From the NCBI RefSeq assembly GCF_001541315.1, contig NZ_LMVK01000002.1, positions 1 to 64,000 of the forward strand: 64,000 nucleotides of DNA. Direction: 5' to 3'. The translations under genes were made by a program, and so were the position numbers. The notes under the pieces were generated by a model, which searched no databases, was not told the DNA's origin, and was given only the letters and a program-made list of their open reading frames with translations. Below, in pieces: positions 10,072-18,547 of this stretch. The first letter of the stretch is position 1. Each line of letters opens with the position of its first letter. Source of the stretch: Agrobacterium tumefaciens str. B6. GTDB taxonomy: Bacteria; Pseudomonadota; Alphaproteobacteria; Rhizobiales; Rhizobiaceae.

Positions 10072-11163
10072 TTACCAGACGGTACCGCGCGCTGTGACCT
10101 TCTCAACGCGTGTTACGACACCGTTTCGATGGAAAACCATCCTGTCGAAAAGATTGCTGACGACGCAGGTGTGGTTCGGCACGACCTTTACCACATCACC
10201 GATTTCAGGCCGCCCGGAAGCGCAGCCGGACAGATCAACGACGGCGTGTTCTTCCGAAAGCGAGACGATTTTTGCGCCCTCACAACCTTCGATCAGCCCA
10301 TAATCGCTGAAACCCAGGAGATCCGAGGTCAAGGCCTTGGATCCGCTGTCCAGCACCGCCCGATCGGCCGTAGGCCTCGAAACGACGGTGGCGAGAACAT
10401 GCATGGCGAGATCGCCGGTCGTGCAATGTCCCGCGCGCAGCATGGCGCGATCATTATAGACATAGGTGCCTGCCCGATGTTCGGTCGCGGAAGGAACGAG
10501 ATGGGCGGAATAAAAATCGGGCGAACCGCCGCTGGAACGGACCGGGCAGTCAATGCCCCTTGCCGCAAGCAACGCCATGGTTTTGCGAAGGAAGTTTTCC
10601 ACCGTCTCGGCCCCATCCGGTGCCGGATAGGTCAAAATGCCCTTGAATCTGAGGCCCGGGGCCGCAACAATCTTTTCCGCAAGCGCCAATGCCGCTTCCG
10701 GCGTCTGCACGCCGCAGCGCTTGCCGCCCGTATCGCATTCGACAAGCACGGCAAGCGGCATTACTGCCTCGAATGTATCGGCAAGACCGGCAATCGTGAC
10801 CGCGCTATCGGCAACCACGCTCAGCCCGCCGATGCGCGCATTCAACGCCTTCAGCTGCGAAAGCTTTGCTGCACCGAGAATATTGTAGGTGATCAGGATG
10901 TCATCGAAACCGGCATCCGCGAAAACTTCCGCCTCACTGACTTTCTGGCAATTAATGCCGATCGCACCAGCCTGCAGCTGCTGTTTTGCGATAGCCGGTA
11001 TCTTGTGCGTCTTGATATGCGGCCGGAAAGCCTTACCGTGTTCATCCAGATAGGATTGCGCCCTGAGGATATTGGCACTGAGCCTATCCTCGTCAATGAC
11101 GGGCATTGGCGTTGAAATCGCATTGAGGGGTGTGCCCACATCAGGCCAGGGATAGGTCATCAT
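10072..11163 (-). CDS. DSD1-type PLP-dependent enzyme (D-threonine aldolase / D-serine dehydratase family)
   Basis: 363-aa fold-type III PLP enzyme with an N-terminal alanine-racemase-like barrel. The lysine in FRPHIKTHKIPAIA near residue 50 is the expected cofactor lysine. The C-terminal PNHTC motif supplies the His and Cys that bind the divalent metal in this family. Members act as D-threonine aldolase, D-serine dehydratase or 3-hydroxyaspartate aldolase; the sequence does not say which. It lies between ridA-like and MlrC-like genes in one leftward unit, and RidA proteins hydrolyse the enamine/imine by-products made by PLP dehydratases, which favours a dehydratase role. Confidence 0.82.
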   Translation of the reverse strand: MMTYPWPDVGTPLNAISTPMPVIDEDRLSANILRAQSYLDEHGKAFRPHIKTHKIPAIAKQQLQAGAIGINCQKVSEAEVFADAGFDDILITYNILGAAKLSQLKALNARIGGLSVVADSAVTIAGLADTFEAVMPLAVLVECDTGGKRCGVQTPEAALALAEKIVAAPGLRFKGILTYPAPDGAETVENFLRKTMALLAARGIDCPVRSSGGSPDFYSAHLVPSATEHRAGTYVYNDRAMLRAGHCTTGDLAMHVLATVVSRPTADRAVLDSGSKALTSDLLGFSDYGLIEGCEGAKIVSLSEEHAVVDLSGCASGRPEIGDVVKVVPNHTCVVSNLFDRMVFHRNGVVTRVEKVTARGTVW

Positions 11164-11191
11164 CTACTCTCAAAAATAGGCAAATTGGGCT

Positions 11192-11587
11192 TCAAGCCAG
11201 CGGCTTATAAGCGATAACGTCCATTTCCACCTTGGCATCGACCATCAGCGGTGATTGCACGGTCGAGCGCGCGGGTGGATGATCGATGAAATATTTCTGG
11301 AAAACGGCGTTGAAGCTCGAAAAATCCCGCGCATCATCCAGCCAGACATTGACCTTGACCACATCGGCAAGCGTACAATCCGCCAGCGCCAGAACATCCC
11401 TGATATTCGCGACCACCTGCTCGGTCTGCGCCACGATGCCGCCGGTCACGACCTCGCCATCAACAGTCGGCACCTGCCCCGAAACATAAACGAAATCACC
11501 GGCGCGAACGGCCTTGGCAAATGGCCGACGCTGTCCGCCGGCCTGACTGTCCGCCGTCTCGTATCTTACCAGTTTCTGTTTCTGCAT
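11192..11587 (-). CDS. RidA family enamine/imine deaminase
   Basis: 131-aa small protein of the RidA/YjgF/UK114 family. Typical features are the FVYVSGQVP segment near residue 35, the AQTEQVVANIRDVL helix, and HPPARSTVQSPLM near the C terminus, with the arginine that contacts the carboxylate of 2-iminoacids. ATG 11587 is preferred over a second ATG 12 bases upstream because GAGGA lies at the right distance. First gene of the leftward unit with the PLP enzyme, so it probably detoxifies reactive intermediates made by that enzyme. Confidence 0.88.
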   Translation of the reverse strand: MQKQKLVRYETADSQAGGQRRPFAKAVRAGDFVYVSGQVPTVDGEVVTGGIVAQTEQVVANIRDVLALADCTLADVVKVNVWLDDARDFSSFNAVFQKYFIDHPPARSTVQSPLMVDAKVEMDVIAYKPLA

Positions 11588-11972
11588 TGGTCCTCGCAAA
11601 TTATTTTCATAATTTCAGAAATTTACAGGGTTTATAGCCTCTTTTATGACGAACTTCCATAAGCTATGTAAATTATTTAGCAATCGCGGACATTACCCCG
11701 CAAAGACGGTCTCGGTCTTTTACCCCAGTTGATTGCGGGAATACGCACTTTGAAGGCAAAAAGCGGTACTTCACCAAAGAACGTTCGTTGCTATCGTGCG
11801 GAAAGCCCACGCGACATTCATCAGCCGCCTCGAATCCGCGAATTCGGCCTCCAATGAATAGTCAGCACATTCATTCAAAGAAAAAGTTTGCCGCGGCTAA
11901 CATCAAAATCAAGAGGCGCCGAGAATGTCTGTTATGACGGCACCTCTCGCTATGGTCGATTCTTCGGCCGGA
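11588..11972. other. Intergenic region carrying the promoter of the ridA unit and parS site 1
   Basis: 385 bases between ridA and the flavoprotein gene. The AT-rich part next to ridA should hold its promoter. The part near the flavoprotein gene carries one RepB-type partition site (listed separately). I see no further gene. Confidence 0.5.
11886..11901. other. parS partition site 1 (RepB-binding palindrome)
   Basis: The 16-mer GTTTGCCGCGGCTAAC fits the repABC partition-site pattern GTTNNNNGCNNNNAAC and differs by one base from the perfect palindrome at 13601. It lies on the far side of the flavoprotein gene, about 1.9 kb from repA. Confidence 0.85.
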
Positions 11973-13358
11973 TCAGCCCTGTGCAGCAACCCGATCATTC
12001 GCGGTCACTCTCCGCGTAATCTCCCGCGCGATCTTCTGTGCCTGCACACGAATATCCGGAACAGCGGTTATCTCCCAGAACCGGCCTGCCGTCAGCGCAC
12101 CCGCGGCGAAAAGACCGGGCCAGCTTCGTCCGTCCGTCCGCAGCAAATGGGAGTGGTCGTCAACCTCGACCCCGAGCCCGAAAGGGTCCAGTGAAATAAC
12201 ACCCTCGCCGCACATGGCTTCAAGAAGCCGCGAATGACCGATGCCGGCCCGCTCCATGCCCGTGCAATTGACGACCCAATCGACCTGAAGTTCCCTCACC
12301 ACTTGTGTATGTCTGCGGCGGTAGCGCACGGCAATCCCCTCCTCCCCTTCGTCTATGGACCGGAGGTAACCCGCATGAATTTCCAGAATGCCGTCCGAGA
12401 GCAACTTCTCGAAAGCACCAGAGACCTCAGGCGCGATGCGGTGCCGATGGATATTCCACCAAGGCAAGGCATGCCGAAGAAACCGGCTGCGCTGCGCAGG
12501 TGTAAGGCGTTGCCACAGCAATTGTGTTTTCGGCCGCAAACCATCCATAACGGTGCGCCACGGTGCGCCATCGCTGACCTGTTTGCGTAAAGACTGCAGC
12601 AACAGGCTGATCTCCGTCGAGCCATCAGGCAGCTCAGGCTCCGTGGGGGGAGCAGGCGGGCTGACATGCGGATGCGGCACCAGGCCGCGTCGGGAGAGAA
12701 CATGGATCGGGCCTTGATGCCCTTTTCCCCGCAGGGTCAGAACCTGATCGATCATCGTCAGACCCGAACCCAGAATACAGATGCGATCTCCGGCCTTGAC
12801 TTTGGACAGCCATCCCGGCTGCCAGCAGTGACCGATGATACGTTGTGGCCCCTCTTCTTCCCTCGCGACAGTTTGCACCGGCAAACTCGCCGCGCCGACA
12901 CCGAGACACAAAACGACATTCTGCGCGCGCAGCTGCTCGCCATTCTCCAGAGCGAAAGAAAATCCACCCTTGCCATCCGGGCGACAGGCCGAAGCCTTGG
13001 CCCGAACGAAATCCACCCGCGCCCGTTGCTCCCTGCTTCTAAGCAAACCCGCCAGCCTGTCGCGAAGATAAAGACCATAGTCTCCACGCGAGGCGAACAG
13101 CAGAGGATCCTCCGCTATCCCATTTTCCGCCAACCAGTCGACAAAATCACCGGGGCGGTCAGGGAAGACACTCATTCGACCGGCTGGCACATTCAGCCGA
13201 TGATAGGGAAGTTCGGTACGATAGGCGGTGCCGCGCCCGAAATCCGATTCATCGCCCACGATAGCGATCGAGGCTTCCGCCGGCAGGGACGATAAAAGAT
13301 GAGCGGCGGTACAAATGGCCGAGAAACCCGACCCGACGAGAGCGACATCATAGGACAT
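11973..13358 (-). CDS. FAD/NAD(P)-binding protein (YdhS/NAD_binding_9 type)
   Basis: 461-aa flavoprotein with an N-terminal dinucleotide-binding fold: VALVGSGFSAICTAAHL gives the glycine-rich loop, and FGRGTAYRTELPYHRLNVPAG near residue 45 is characteristic of the FAD-NAD(P)-binding family typified by E. coli YdhS. A second nucleotide motif, ICILGSGLTMIDQVL, appears near residue 195. Substrate and pathway are unknown; some relatives act in amino-acid or siderophore N-hydroxylation, but nothing here supports that. GGAGGA precedes the start. It lies inside the centromere region, flanked by parS sites, and transcribes away from repA. A link to replication is not implied by the fold. Confidence 0.82.
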   Translation of the reverse strand: MSYDVALVGSGFSAICTAAHLLSSLPAEASIAIVGDESDFGRGTAYRTELPYHRLNVPAGRMSVFPDRPGDFVDWLAENGIAEDPLLFASRGDYGLYLRDRLAGLLRSREQRARVDFVRAKASACRPDGKGGFSFALENGEQLRAQNVVLCLGVGAASLPVQTVAREEEGPQRIIGHCWQPGWLSKVKAGDRICILGSGLTMIDQVLTLRGKGHQGPIHVLSRRGLVPHPHVSPPAPPTEPELPDGSTEISLLLQSLRKQVSDGAPWRTVMDGLRPKTQLLWQRLTPAQRSRFLRHALPWWNIHRHRIAPEVSGAFEKLLSDGILEIHAGYLRSIDEGEEGIAVRYRRRHTQVVRELQVDWVVNCTGMERAGIGHSRLLEAMCGEGVISLDPFGLGVEVDDHSHLLRTDGRSWPGLFAAGALTAGRFWEITAVPDIRVQAQKIAREITRRVTANDRVAAQG

Positions 13359-13513
13359 TCATTCCTCCAACCTGCGACAGCTTGAACAGCCAGACGACGG
13401 GCGTCGAACCCAACGATACTCTAGTCAATGAGTAGAGATTAAACATCCGCGAATGTCCACCCTTCACTTTTTGCCGCGGGATGATCGGATGTGCAGTGGG
13501 TCAAAACCAAAAA

Positions 13514-13529
13514 GTTAGCCGCGGCAAAC
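13514..13529. other. parS partition site 2
   Basis: GTTAGCCGCGGCAAAC, a one-base variant of the palindromic repABC centromere 16-mer, in the intergenic region upstream of repA. Confidence 0.88.
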
Positions 13530-13600
13530 TTCTGCGCGGGCATACATTCCTTGTGTGAAAAGACGCGATCCGCGCCCGTCTGTCTGATCGTCAGGGCGAA

Positions 13601-13616
13601 GTTAGCCGCGGCTAAC
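13601..13616. other. parS partition site 3 (perfect palindrome)
   Basis: GTTAGCCGCGGCTAAC is a perfect 16-bp palindrome matching the repABC partition consensus; it lies 177 bp upstream of the repA start, where RepB would load and where it could also take part in autoregulation by RepA/RepB. Confidence 0.92.
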
Positions 13617-13792
13617 CGTCAAACTGTCACAAAAAACAAAAGTGATTCTTCCACAATGCCTTAGCGGCACTTTCGCACCTGAGAAAAAAGCCTATTGCGC
13701 CAAAAAGAGAATCGGCGCTTATATCTCAGTTGCGGAAAAAACCGCCTTTTTCGAAAAAAACCGCTACTGCAATTTCGAGCGAAAGAAGACCG

Positions 13793-15007
13793 ATGACACA
13801 GAGTGCCGATTTAAGACGTGCCGCAGGAGCACCCGACCTGACGAGTCTTATACAACAGCATTCGGCTGCGTTGTCAGCCCAATTGCAGGCTCATAATGCA
13901 AATACATTTTCACCACACACCGAAAAGAGCATGCGCCATTTCTCACCGGCAGAAACCGCGCGGCTGATCGGTATCGGCGAGGCCTATCTTCGTCAGATCG
14001 CCGCCGAACGCCCGGAACTCGATGCGGCCCAAGCCTCCGGCCGCCGTTCCTATTCGGTTGAGGATATGGACGAGATCAGAAAATTCCTTGATCAGGGCGC
14101 GCGCGGCACCCGCCGTTATCTGCCACACCGCCGTGATGGCGAAGAGTTGCAGGTCATCGCCGTCATGAACTTCAAGGGCGGTTCTGGAAAAACCACGACG
14201 TCTGCACATCTGGCGCAATATCTGGCGCTGCGCGGTTACCGGGTGCTCGCCATCGATCTCGATCCGCAGGCCAGCCTGTCAGCGCTCTTCGGTCATCAGC
14301 CAGAGATTGATGTCGGTCCGAACGAAACGCTTTATGGCGCCATTCGTTACGATGACGAACGCCGGCCGATCGCTGAAATCGTTCGCGGCACCTATATTCC
14401 TAATCTCCATATCGTTCCGGGCAATCTGGAACTCATGGAATTCGAACACGACACGCCCCGCGCTCTGATGCGCCGCGCACCCGGCGATACACTGTTTTTC
14501 GCCCGCATTGGTCAGGCAATTGCCCAGGCGCAGAACTTCTATGATGTCGTGGTCATCGATTGCCCGCCGCAGCTTGGTTATCTGACGCTTTCGGCGCTGA
14601 CAGCCGCCACATCCGTCCTCGTCACCGTTCATCCGCAAATGCTGGATGTGATGTCGATGAACCAGTTCCTTGCCATGACCGGCGACCTTCTCGCCGAAAT
14701 CGGCAGGGCGGGCGCACGTTCCGACTATAACTGGATGCGTTATCTGATCACCCGTTTTGAACCGAGCGACGGACCGCAGAACCAGATGGTCGCCTTCCTG
14801 CGCTCGATTTTCGGTGAAAACGTCCTCATCCACCCGATGCTGAAGAGCACGGCCGTCTCGGATGCCGGACTGACCAACCAGACACTTTTCGAAGTGGAAA
14901 GAACCCAGTTCACCCGGTCCACCTATGACCGTGCGCTGGAAGCCATGAACAACGTAAACGCTGAAATCGAAGGACTGATTAAAAAAGCGTGGGGTAGGGC
15001 AGCATGA
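13793..15007 (+). CDS. repA: RepA, ParA-type partition ATPase of the repABC replicon
   Basis: 404-aa partition ATPase. The first ~120 residues form the DNA-binding N-terminal part typical of RepA (segment FSPAETARLIGIGEAYLRQ, a helix-turn-helix used for autoregulation). They are followed by the deviant Walker A box NFKGGSGKTTTSAHL near residue 130, the Walker A' segment DLDPQASLS, and VVIDCPPQLG as Walker B. ATG 13793 is chosen by its purine-rich leader and the usual family length; an in-frame ATG at 13730 is less likely. Its stop overlaps the repB start (ATGA). With RepB and parS it segregates the replicon and represses the operon. Confidence 0.96.
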   Translation: MTQSADLRRAAGAPDLTSLIQQHSAALSAQLQAHNANTFSPHTEKSMRHFSPAETARLIGIGEAYLRQIAAERPELDAAQASGRRSYSVEDMDEIRKFLDQGARGTRRYLPHRRDGEELQVIAVMNFKGGSGKTTTSAHLAQYLALRGYRVLAIDLDPQASLSALFGHQPEIDVGPNETLYGAIRYDDERRPIAEIVRGTYIPNLHIVPGNLELMEFEHDTPRALMRRAPGDTLFFARIGQAIAQAQNFYDVVVIDCPPQLGYLTLSALTAATSVLVTVHPQMLDVMSMNQFLAMTGDLLAEIGRAGARSDYNWMRYLITRFEPSDGPQNQMVAFLRSIFGENVLIHPMLKSTAVSDAGLTNQTLFEVERTQFTRSTYDRALEAMNNVNAEIEGLIKKAWGRAA

Positions 15008-16017
15008 GCAGAAAACAGATATTCGCCAATCTTGGTACTCCGGCCGCCGACAGCAATGAGACCGCATCCGAGCGGTCGCGTCCGCGTATCAGGCCCATCC
15101 TTGGCTCTCCGGAACTCGTGACCGATGTTCTGAATTCCCCGGTGGGAATGATCGGCCAGTCGCTCAGCGAGGTATCGGAACGCGCCAAGCGTGCGGAAGA
15201 AATCGAAAGGCAGCTCGCAGAAGGTCTCACGATCGTTTCGCTCAATCCTGCCGATATAGATCCCTCTTTCATACCTGATCGCATGCCAGCCTCCGAAGAG
15301 GCGGATGCAGGTCTGGTTGAAGCCATTCGTGAACAGGGCCAGCAGGTTCCCATTCTGGTGCGCCCGCATCCCGAGTTCCCCGGCCGTTATCAGGTCGCCT
15401 TTGGTCATCGTCGCCTGCGTGCAGTCTCCAGCCTCGGTATTCCGGTCAAGGCGGTCGTACGTGATCTCAGCGATGAGCAGCTCGTCGTTGCCCAGGGACA
15501 GGAAAACAACGAACGTCGCGATCTCACCTATATCGAAAAGGCACGCTTTGCCCAGAAACTGCAGATACGGTTTCCGCGAGATACGATCATGGCCGCCATG
15601 TCGCTGCACAAGGGCGATCTCTCCAACATGCTGTCGGTTGTCGGCCGCATTCCGGAGGATCTGGTCGATCTTATTGGCCCCGCCCCAACTGTCGGCCGTC
15701 GTAACTGGATGGACCTTGCCGATCAGCTTTCCTCTTCTCAGGTCAAGGAAGCGGCCCGTGCCTATGTGAGGGATGCCTCGGTTGCTGCCCTGCCATCGGA
15801 AGACCGTTTCAAGTCGCTTCTGGATTTTCTGAAGCCCAAGGCGCAGGCAAAAAAAACCGGTGTCTGGTCATCCGAAACCGGCGGCCGGCTGGCAAAGGTC
15901 GTCGAAAGCGACCGCAAGCTGGATATCTCTATCGACAAGAACGAAGCGCCGGAATTTGCCGAGTTCGTTCTGGAACATCTTCAAACGCTGTTTGCCGAAT
16001 ACCGGTCCAAGCAGTGA
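15004..16017 (+). CDS. repB: RepB, ParB-type centromere-binding protein
   Basis: 337-aa partition protein that binds the GTT..AAC palindromes nearby. The N-terminal MSRKQIFANL segment is typical of RepB and contacts RepA. The ParB nuclease-like box lies at about residues 95-190 (PILVRPHPEFPGRYQVAFGHRR, then the VAQGQENNERRDLTYIEKA segment with the ENxxR motif), followed by a helix-turn-helix around residues 195-225. It is translationally coupled to repA through a four-base overlap. The ~185-base gap to repC houses the counter-transcribed RNA. Confidence 0.96.
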   Translation: MSRKQIFANLGTPAADSNETASERSRPRIRPILGSPELVTDVLNSPVGMIGQSLSEVSERAKRAEEIERQLAEGLTIVSLNPADIDPSFIPDRMPASEEADAGLVEAIREQGQQVPILVRPHPEFPGRYQVAFGHRRLRAVSSLGIPVKAVVRDLSDEQLVVAQGQENNERRDLTYIEKARFAQKLQIRFPRDTIMAAMSLHKGDLSNMLSVVGRIPEDLVDLIGPAPTVGRRNWMDLADQLSSSQVKEAARAYVRDASVAALPSEDRFKSLLDFLKPKAQAKKTGVWSSETGGRLAKVVESDRKLDISIDKNEAPEFAEFVLEHLQTLFAEYRSKQ

Positions 16018-16057
16018 GTTTTAACTCGAACGACTAACAGGAGACGCATCACAAAAG

Positions 16058-16107
16058 AAAAAAGCCCCCGAACGTTGCCGCGCGGAAGCCTTTCTTTGAT
16101 TTAAGCA
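16058..16107 (-). ncRNA. repABC counter-transcribed RNA (RepE/IncA-type ctRNA)
   Basis: Predicted antisense RNA of about 50 nt transcribed against the repB-repC leader, which limits repC expression in this plasmid family. Its terminator is directly visible on the minus strand: GCTTCCG pairs with CGGGGGC (two G-U pairs, 12-base loop), followed by TTTTTTC. The plus-strand complement cannot form the same pairs because the wobbles become mismatches, so the element is strand-specific. The TTGACT of its promoter at 16141-16136 and a weak GATTCT at 16118-16113 with a 17-base spacer place the start near 16106. Known ctRNAs of Agrobacterium and Rhizobium are of similar size and position. Confidence 0.8.
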
Positions 16108-16112
16108 CCCGA

Positions 16113-16141
16113 AGAATCTCATTTCCGCGAATCATAGTCAA
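16113..16141 (-). promoter_or_regulatory. Promoter of the ctRNA
   Basis: On the minus strand TTGACT, a 17-base spacer and GATTCT precede the predicted ctRNA start. The -35 box is strong and the -10 box weak. Confidence 0.6.
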
Positions 16142-16202
16142 GAGTCTTGGCATCGAATTTTTCGGTGAGCGATTTTCTTTTGCCTTGTGAAAGGTGAAAG
16201 AC

Positions 16203-17480
16203 ATGGACAGCACATGTGTAACGACGCCCTTTGGGCGGCGAGCGATGTCGTTTGGCGTCCTCGCGACTCAATTTGCCACGCAGAAAAACAAGAAGATCGA
16301 AGCGGTCGATAAATGGAAACTCTATCGTTCGGTCTGTGAAGCCAGGCCTTTGCTTGGCGTGACCGATCGCTCGCTTGCGGTCCTGAACGCGCTTTTGAGT
16401 TTTTATCCCAAGAACGAACTTTCCAGCGAAGCCGGTTTGGTCGTCTTCCCGTCGAATGCGCAATTGTCACTCCGTGCCCACGGCATGGCCGAACAGACAT
16501 TGCGCCGGCATCTTTCGGCTCTTGTCGAAGCCGGCCTCATCATTCGCAAGGACAGCCCGAACGGAAAACGATACGCCCGCAAACACCGGGGAGGGGAAAT
16601 CAGCGAGGCTTACGGTTTTTCGCTGGCACCGCTTCTTGCCCGCAAAGCGGAAATTGAGGAACTCGCCGAACGCATCGTCAGCGAGCGGCTCGATCTTCAG
16701 CGGCTTCGTGAAAGTATCAGCCTTTGCCGCCGCGATATCCAGAAACTCTGCGACATGATTGCTGCGAGCGGTCAGGTCGAAGCCTTCGAAGGGTTTCAGA
16801 CACGTTACAACGCCATTGCCCGCTCTCTCGGTCGCAATTCCAAGCCCGCGGAACTCAAAGAAATCGGCGGTTTTTTGGCCTCTTTGCGTGCGGAAGTAAC
16901 CAACTATCTGGAAAATATTGAAAAATCGGAAAATTTGGGCGGCAATGACTGCCAAAATGAGCGCCTCATAAAGAATTCAGAATCCGAATCCATATCTAAA
17001 CGGCAGGATTTGCACGAGCCGGTAACCACTGCACCTGCCAGCACGGTAAGCGCCCAGCCGGCATATGCGGCACCCATCAGTGCAAAACCTTCACCGCCAT
17101 CGCCAAAGCCTGTTCTTCAAAAGCAATTTTTTGTTCCTGATATTGTTTTGGTTTTGAAGGCTTGCCCTGACATCTCACTCTATGCCCCAGGCGGAGCGGT
17201 TACAGGCTGGCGTGATCTGGAAGTGGCGACATCGGTGATCAAAACCATGTTCAACATCAGCCAGTCCGCCTATCAGGATGCGCTTGCCACATTTGGCCGA
17301 CAGGGAACCGCAGCCATTCTCGCCTGCCTTCTGCAGAAAGCAGATCAGATAAGTTCGCTTGGCGGGTATCTGCGCAATCTGACCCGTAAGGCGGAGGAAG
17401 GCGGCTTCGACATGCAGACAATGCTTCTGGCGCAGTTGAGAGGGCGTAAGGACACTATGGAGGCCAGCATGCCCTGCTGA
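16203..17480 (+). CDS. repC: RepC, replication initiator
   Basis: 425-aa initiator protein of the repABC family. The family signature VTTPFGRRAMS stands at the N terminus, followed by the conserved SVCEARPLLGVTDRSLAVLNALLSFYP block and a winged-helix region around residues 85-150 (AEQTLRRHLSALVEAGLI). A Pro/Ala/Ser-rich linker around residues 270-310 joins to the C-terminal domain. ATG 16203 follows AAAGGTGAAAGAC at the correct distance; a GTG nine bases upstream is possible. Expression is expected to be reduced by the antisense RNA in its leader. The replication origin of such replicons lies inside repC. Confidence 0.96.
   Translation: MDSTCVTTPFGRRAMSFGVLATQFATQKNKKIEAVDKWKLYRSVCEARPLLGVTDRSLAVLNALLSFYPKNELSSEAGLVVFPSNAQLSLRAHGMAEQTLRRHLSALVEAGLIIRKDSPNGKRYARKHRGGEISEAYGFSLAPLLARKAEIEELAERIVSERLDLQRLRESISLCRRDIQKLCDMIAASGQVEAFEGFQTRYNAIARSLGRNSKPAELKEIGGFLASLRAEVTNYLENIEKSENLGGNDCQNERLIKNSESESISKRQDLHEPVTTAPASTVSAQPAYAAPISAKPSPPSPKPVLQKQFFVPDIVLVLKACPDISLYAPGGAVTGWRDLEVATSVIKTMFNISQSAYQDALATFGRQGTAAILACLLQKADQISSLGGYLRNLTRKAEEGGFDMQTMLLAQLRGRKDTMEASMPC
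16890..17010. other. Probable replication origin inside repC
   Basis: The segment of repC encoding the interdomain linker is markedly AT-rich compared with the rest of the gene (runs such as GGAAAATATTGAAAAATCGG). In characterised repABC replicons the origin maps to an AT-rich stretch within the repC coding sequence, so this is the likely site of opening. The exact limits are inferred. Confidence 0.5.
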
Positions 17481-17921
17481 GTTAACGGAGCGTGGAAACG
17501 GTCTCGGCTTGCGGAAAAAGCAGACCGAAGTTACATTAACGCCGTTTCCGCAAGAAAAAGAGATTCGCATGAGGCTGCTGATATCAACAGTGCAGCCAAG
17601 GGTTTCTATGGTTAATGCATGGTAATGAAAACTAACTTCGAATTAGCTTTCGTTTGCGTTTTTCCATGATTGGTTTCAATCGCTTGAGTCAGGGATATTT
17701 TTCGTCGGAATTGCGCCGACAAGGGCAGAAAGTGCAATCTATATGCACGGATCACCCGTCAAAGTGGGCATGTGGCACCGGATAAAAAGCATGTCCGGCT
17801 GCTGGAAAACCGCGGATGAAATCTACGGGAATGCACACACGGCGGCAATGGGACTTGGGTGGAGGCGGGAGACGTTGAACTTTCCGCAAGGTCCCGCGTT
17901 TGCGCTTCATTGCTTAAACGG
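17481..17921. other. Intergenic region downstream of repC
   Basis: About 440 bases with no supported gene. Just after repC, two overlapping inverted repeats (GGAAACGG 17494-17501 with CCGTTTCC 17542-17549; CTTGCGGAAA 17508-17517 with TTTCCGCAAG 17545-17554), followed by an A-rich run, may end the repABC transcript. The stretch 17560-17700 is AT-rich. A 64-codon open frame at 17743 has no ribosome binding site or recognisable features. Confidence 0.4.
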
Positions 17922-18146
17922 ATGGCTGAGCCGATGAATTTTCCGGACGATATGGAACTGGCCGTCGCTCTCTATATGGCGGACAACGCTTTGCCCCGGG
18001 ACAGGGCCATTGAAAAGCTTCTGAGGGCGGAGCTCGAAAATGCTGGCCATCTTCCCGGCGGCCAAGGTCGACCGCCCGAAATCATCGACGGGCAACCGAG
18101 CGCGGATTATGTCCAATATAGCTCCTACCTTGATGAGGACACCTGA
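17922..18146 (+). CDS. Small hypothetical protein
   Basis: 74-aa open frame starting MAEPMNFPDDMELAV. The first 45 residues look like a short helical unit (DDMELAVALYMADNALPRDRAIEKLL), loosely resembling a ribbon-helix-helix or small regulatory helix pair, and the C-terminal tail is rich in Gly and Pro. No family is recognised. Codon positions keep the usual GC bias, which supports coding. The start could be 17922 or 17934. Confidence 0.4.
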   Translation: MAEPMNFPDDMELAVALYMADNALPRDRAIEKLLRAELENAGHLPGGQGRPPEIIDGQPSADYVQYSSYLDEDT

Positions 18147-18202
18147 AAGGGGCGGAACCAAAGCGGGCGAGGGCTGTTTATGGCGCAAACAATTGTGCCA
18201 GG

Positions 18203-18496
18203 ATGCGTCCCATGTTTCCAAGATCATTTTTTCTCGCAGCCGCGTTCGCCACCATGACCGGCCTGCCAGTAATTGCCCAACCCCTTGAGGTCAGTACGCT
18301 CGAGGTTTCCAGGGCGGATAGCACCACGCTTCCGCCAAAGGTCTTGGCCCCGAACTACATCACCGATGTTTCGGGAAAAAAGGTTCGTCTGGTCGGGCCG
18401 CGTTTTTATCCCGACAGTGCGCGGGCGCTGGAGTTTCCCGGTCGAAAATTGAATCCGGTCGAAGCGGGCGGCGAAGAGATTTTCTCCCAACGGTGA
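18203..18496 (+). CDS. Small exported hypothetical protein
   Basis: 97-aa protein with a clear Sec signal peptide: positive start, hydrophobic stretch FFLAAAFATMTGLPVIA, and a likely cleavage after AQ near residue 27. The mature part is about 70 residues, with a VAP-like segment PKVLAPNYITDVSGKKVRLVGP and no cysteine, so no lipoprotein or disulfide motif. Function is unknown. The start could also be the ATG at 18212. It stands alone, 51 bases before the LtrA gene on the same strand. Confidence 0.55.
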   Translation: MRPMFPRSFFLAAAFATMTGLPVIAQPLEVSTLEVSRADSTTLPPKVLAPNYITDVSGKKVRLVGPRFYPDSARALEFPGRKLNPVEAGGEEIFSQR

Positions 18497-18547
18497 GGCC
18501 ATTGGTGAGCGGACGTATCGCGACGACCAACATTTGACGGGGGTGGC

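Larger units (their letters stand above)
13359..13792. other. Centromere/promoter region upstream of repABC
   Basis: 434 bases between the divergent flavoprotein gene and repA. It contains two partition sites (13514-13529 and 13601-13616). A plausible repABC promoter is also present, TTGCGC at 13695-13700 and TTATAT at 13719-13724 with an 18-base spacer. The region is AT-rich close to repA. No gene is called. Confidence 0.6.

Noticed and set aside
13468..13484. TTTTTGCCGCGGGATGA as a fourth parS site
   Set aside because: Only the left half resembles the palindrome; the AAC half is missing.
16890..17010. A frameshift or foreign insertion in repC because of AT-rich sequence
   Set aside because: The frame is continuous and the length is normal; this AT-rich region is expected because the origin lies inside repC in this family.
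17743..17937. 64-codon open frame after repC
   Set aside because: No ribosome binding site, no recognisable features, and it overlaps another small frame that has better coding signs.
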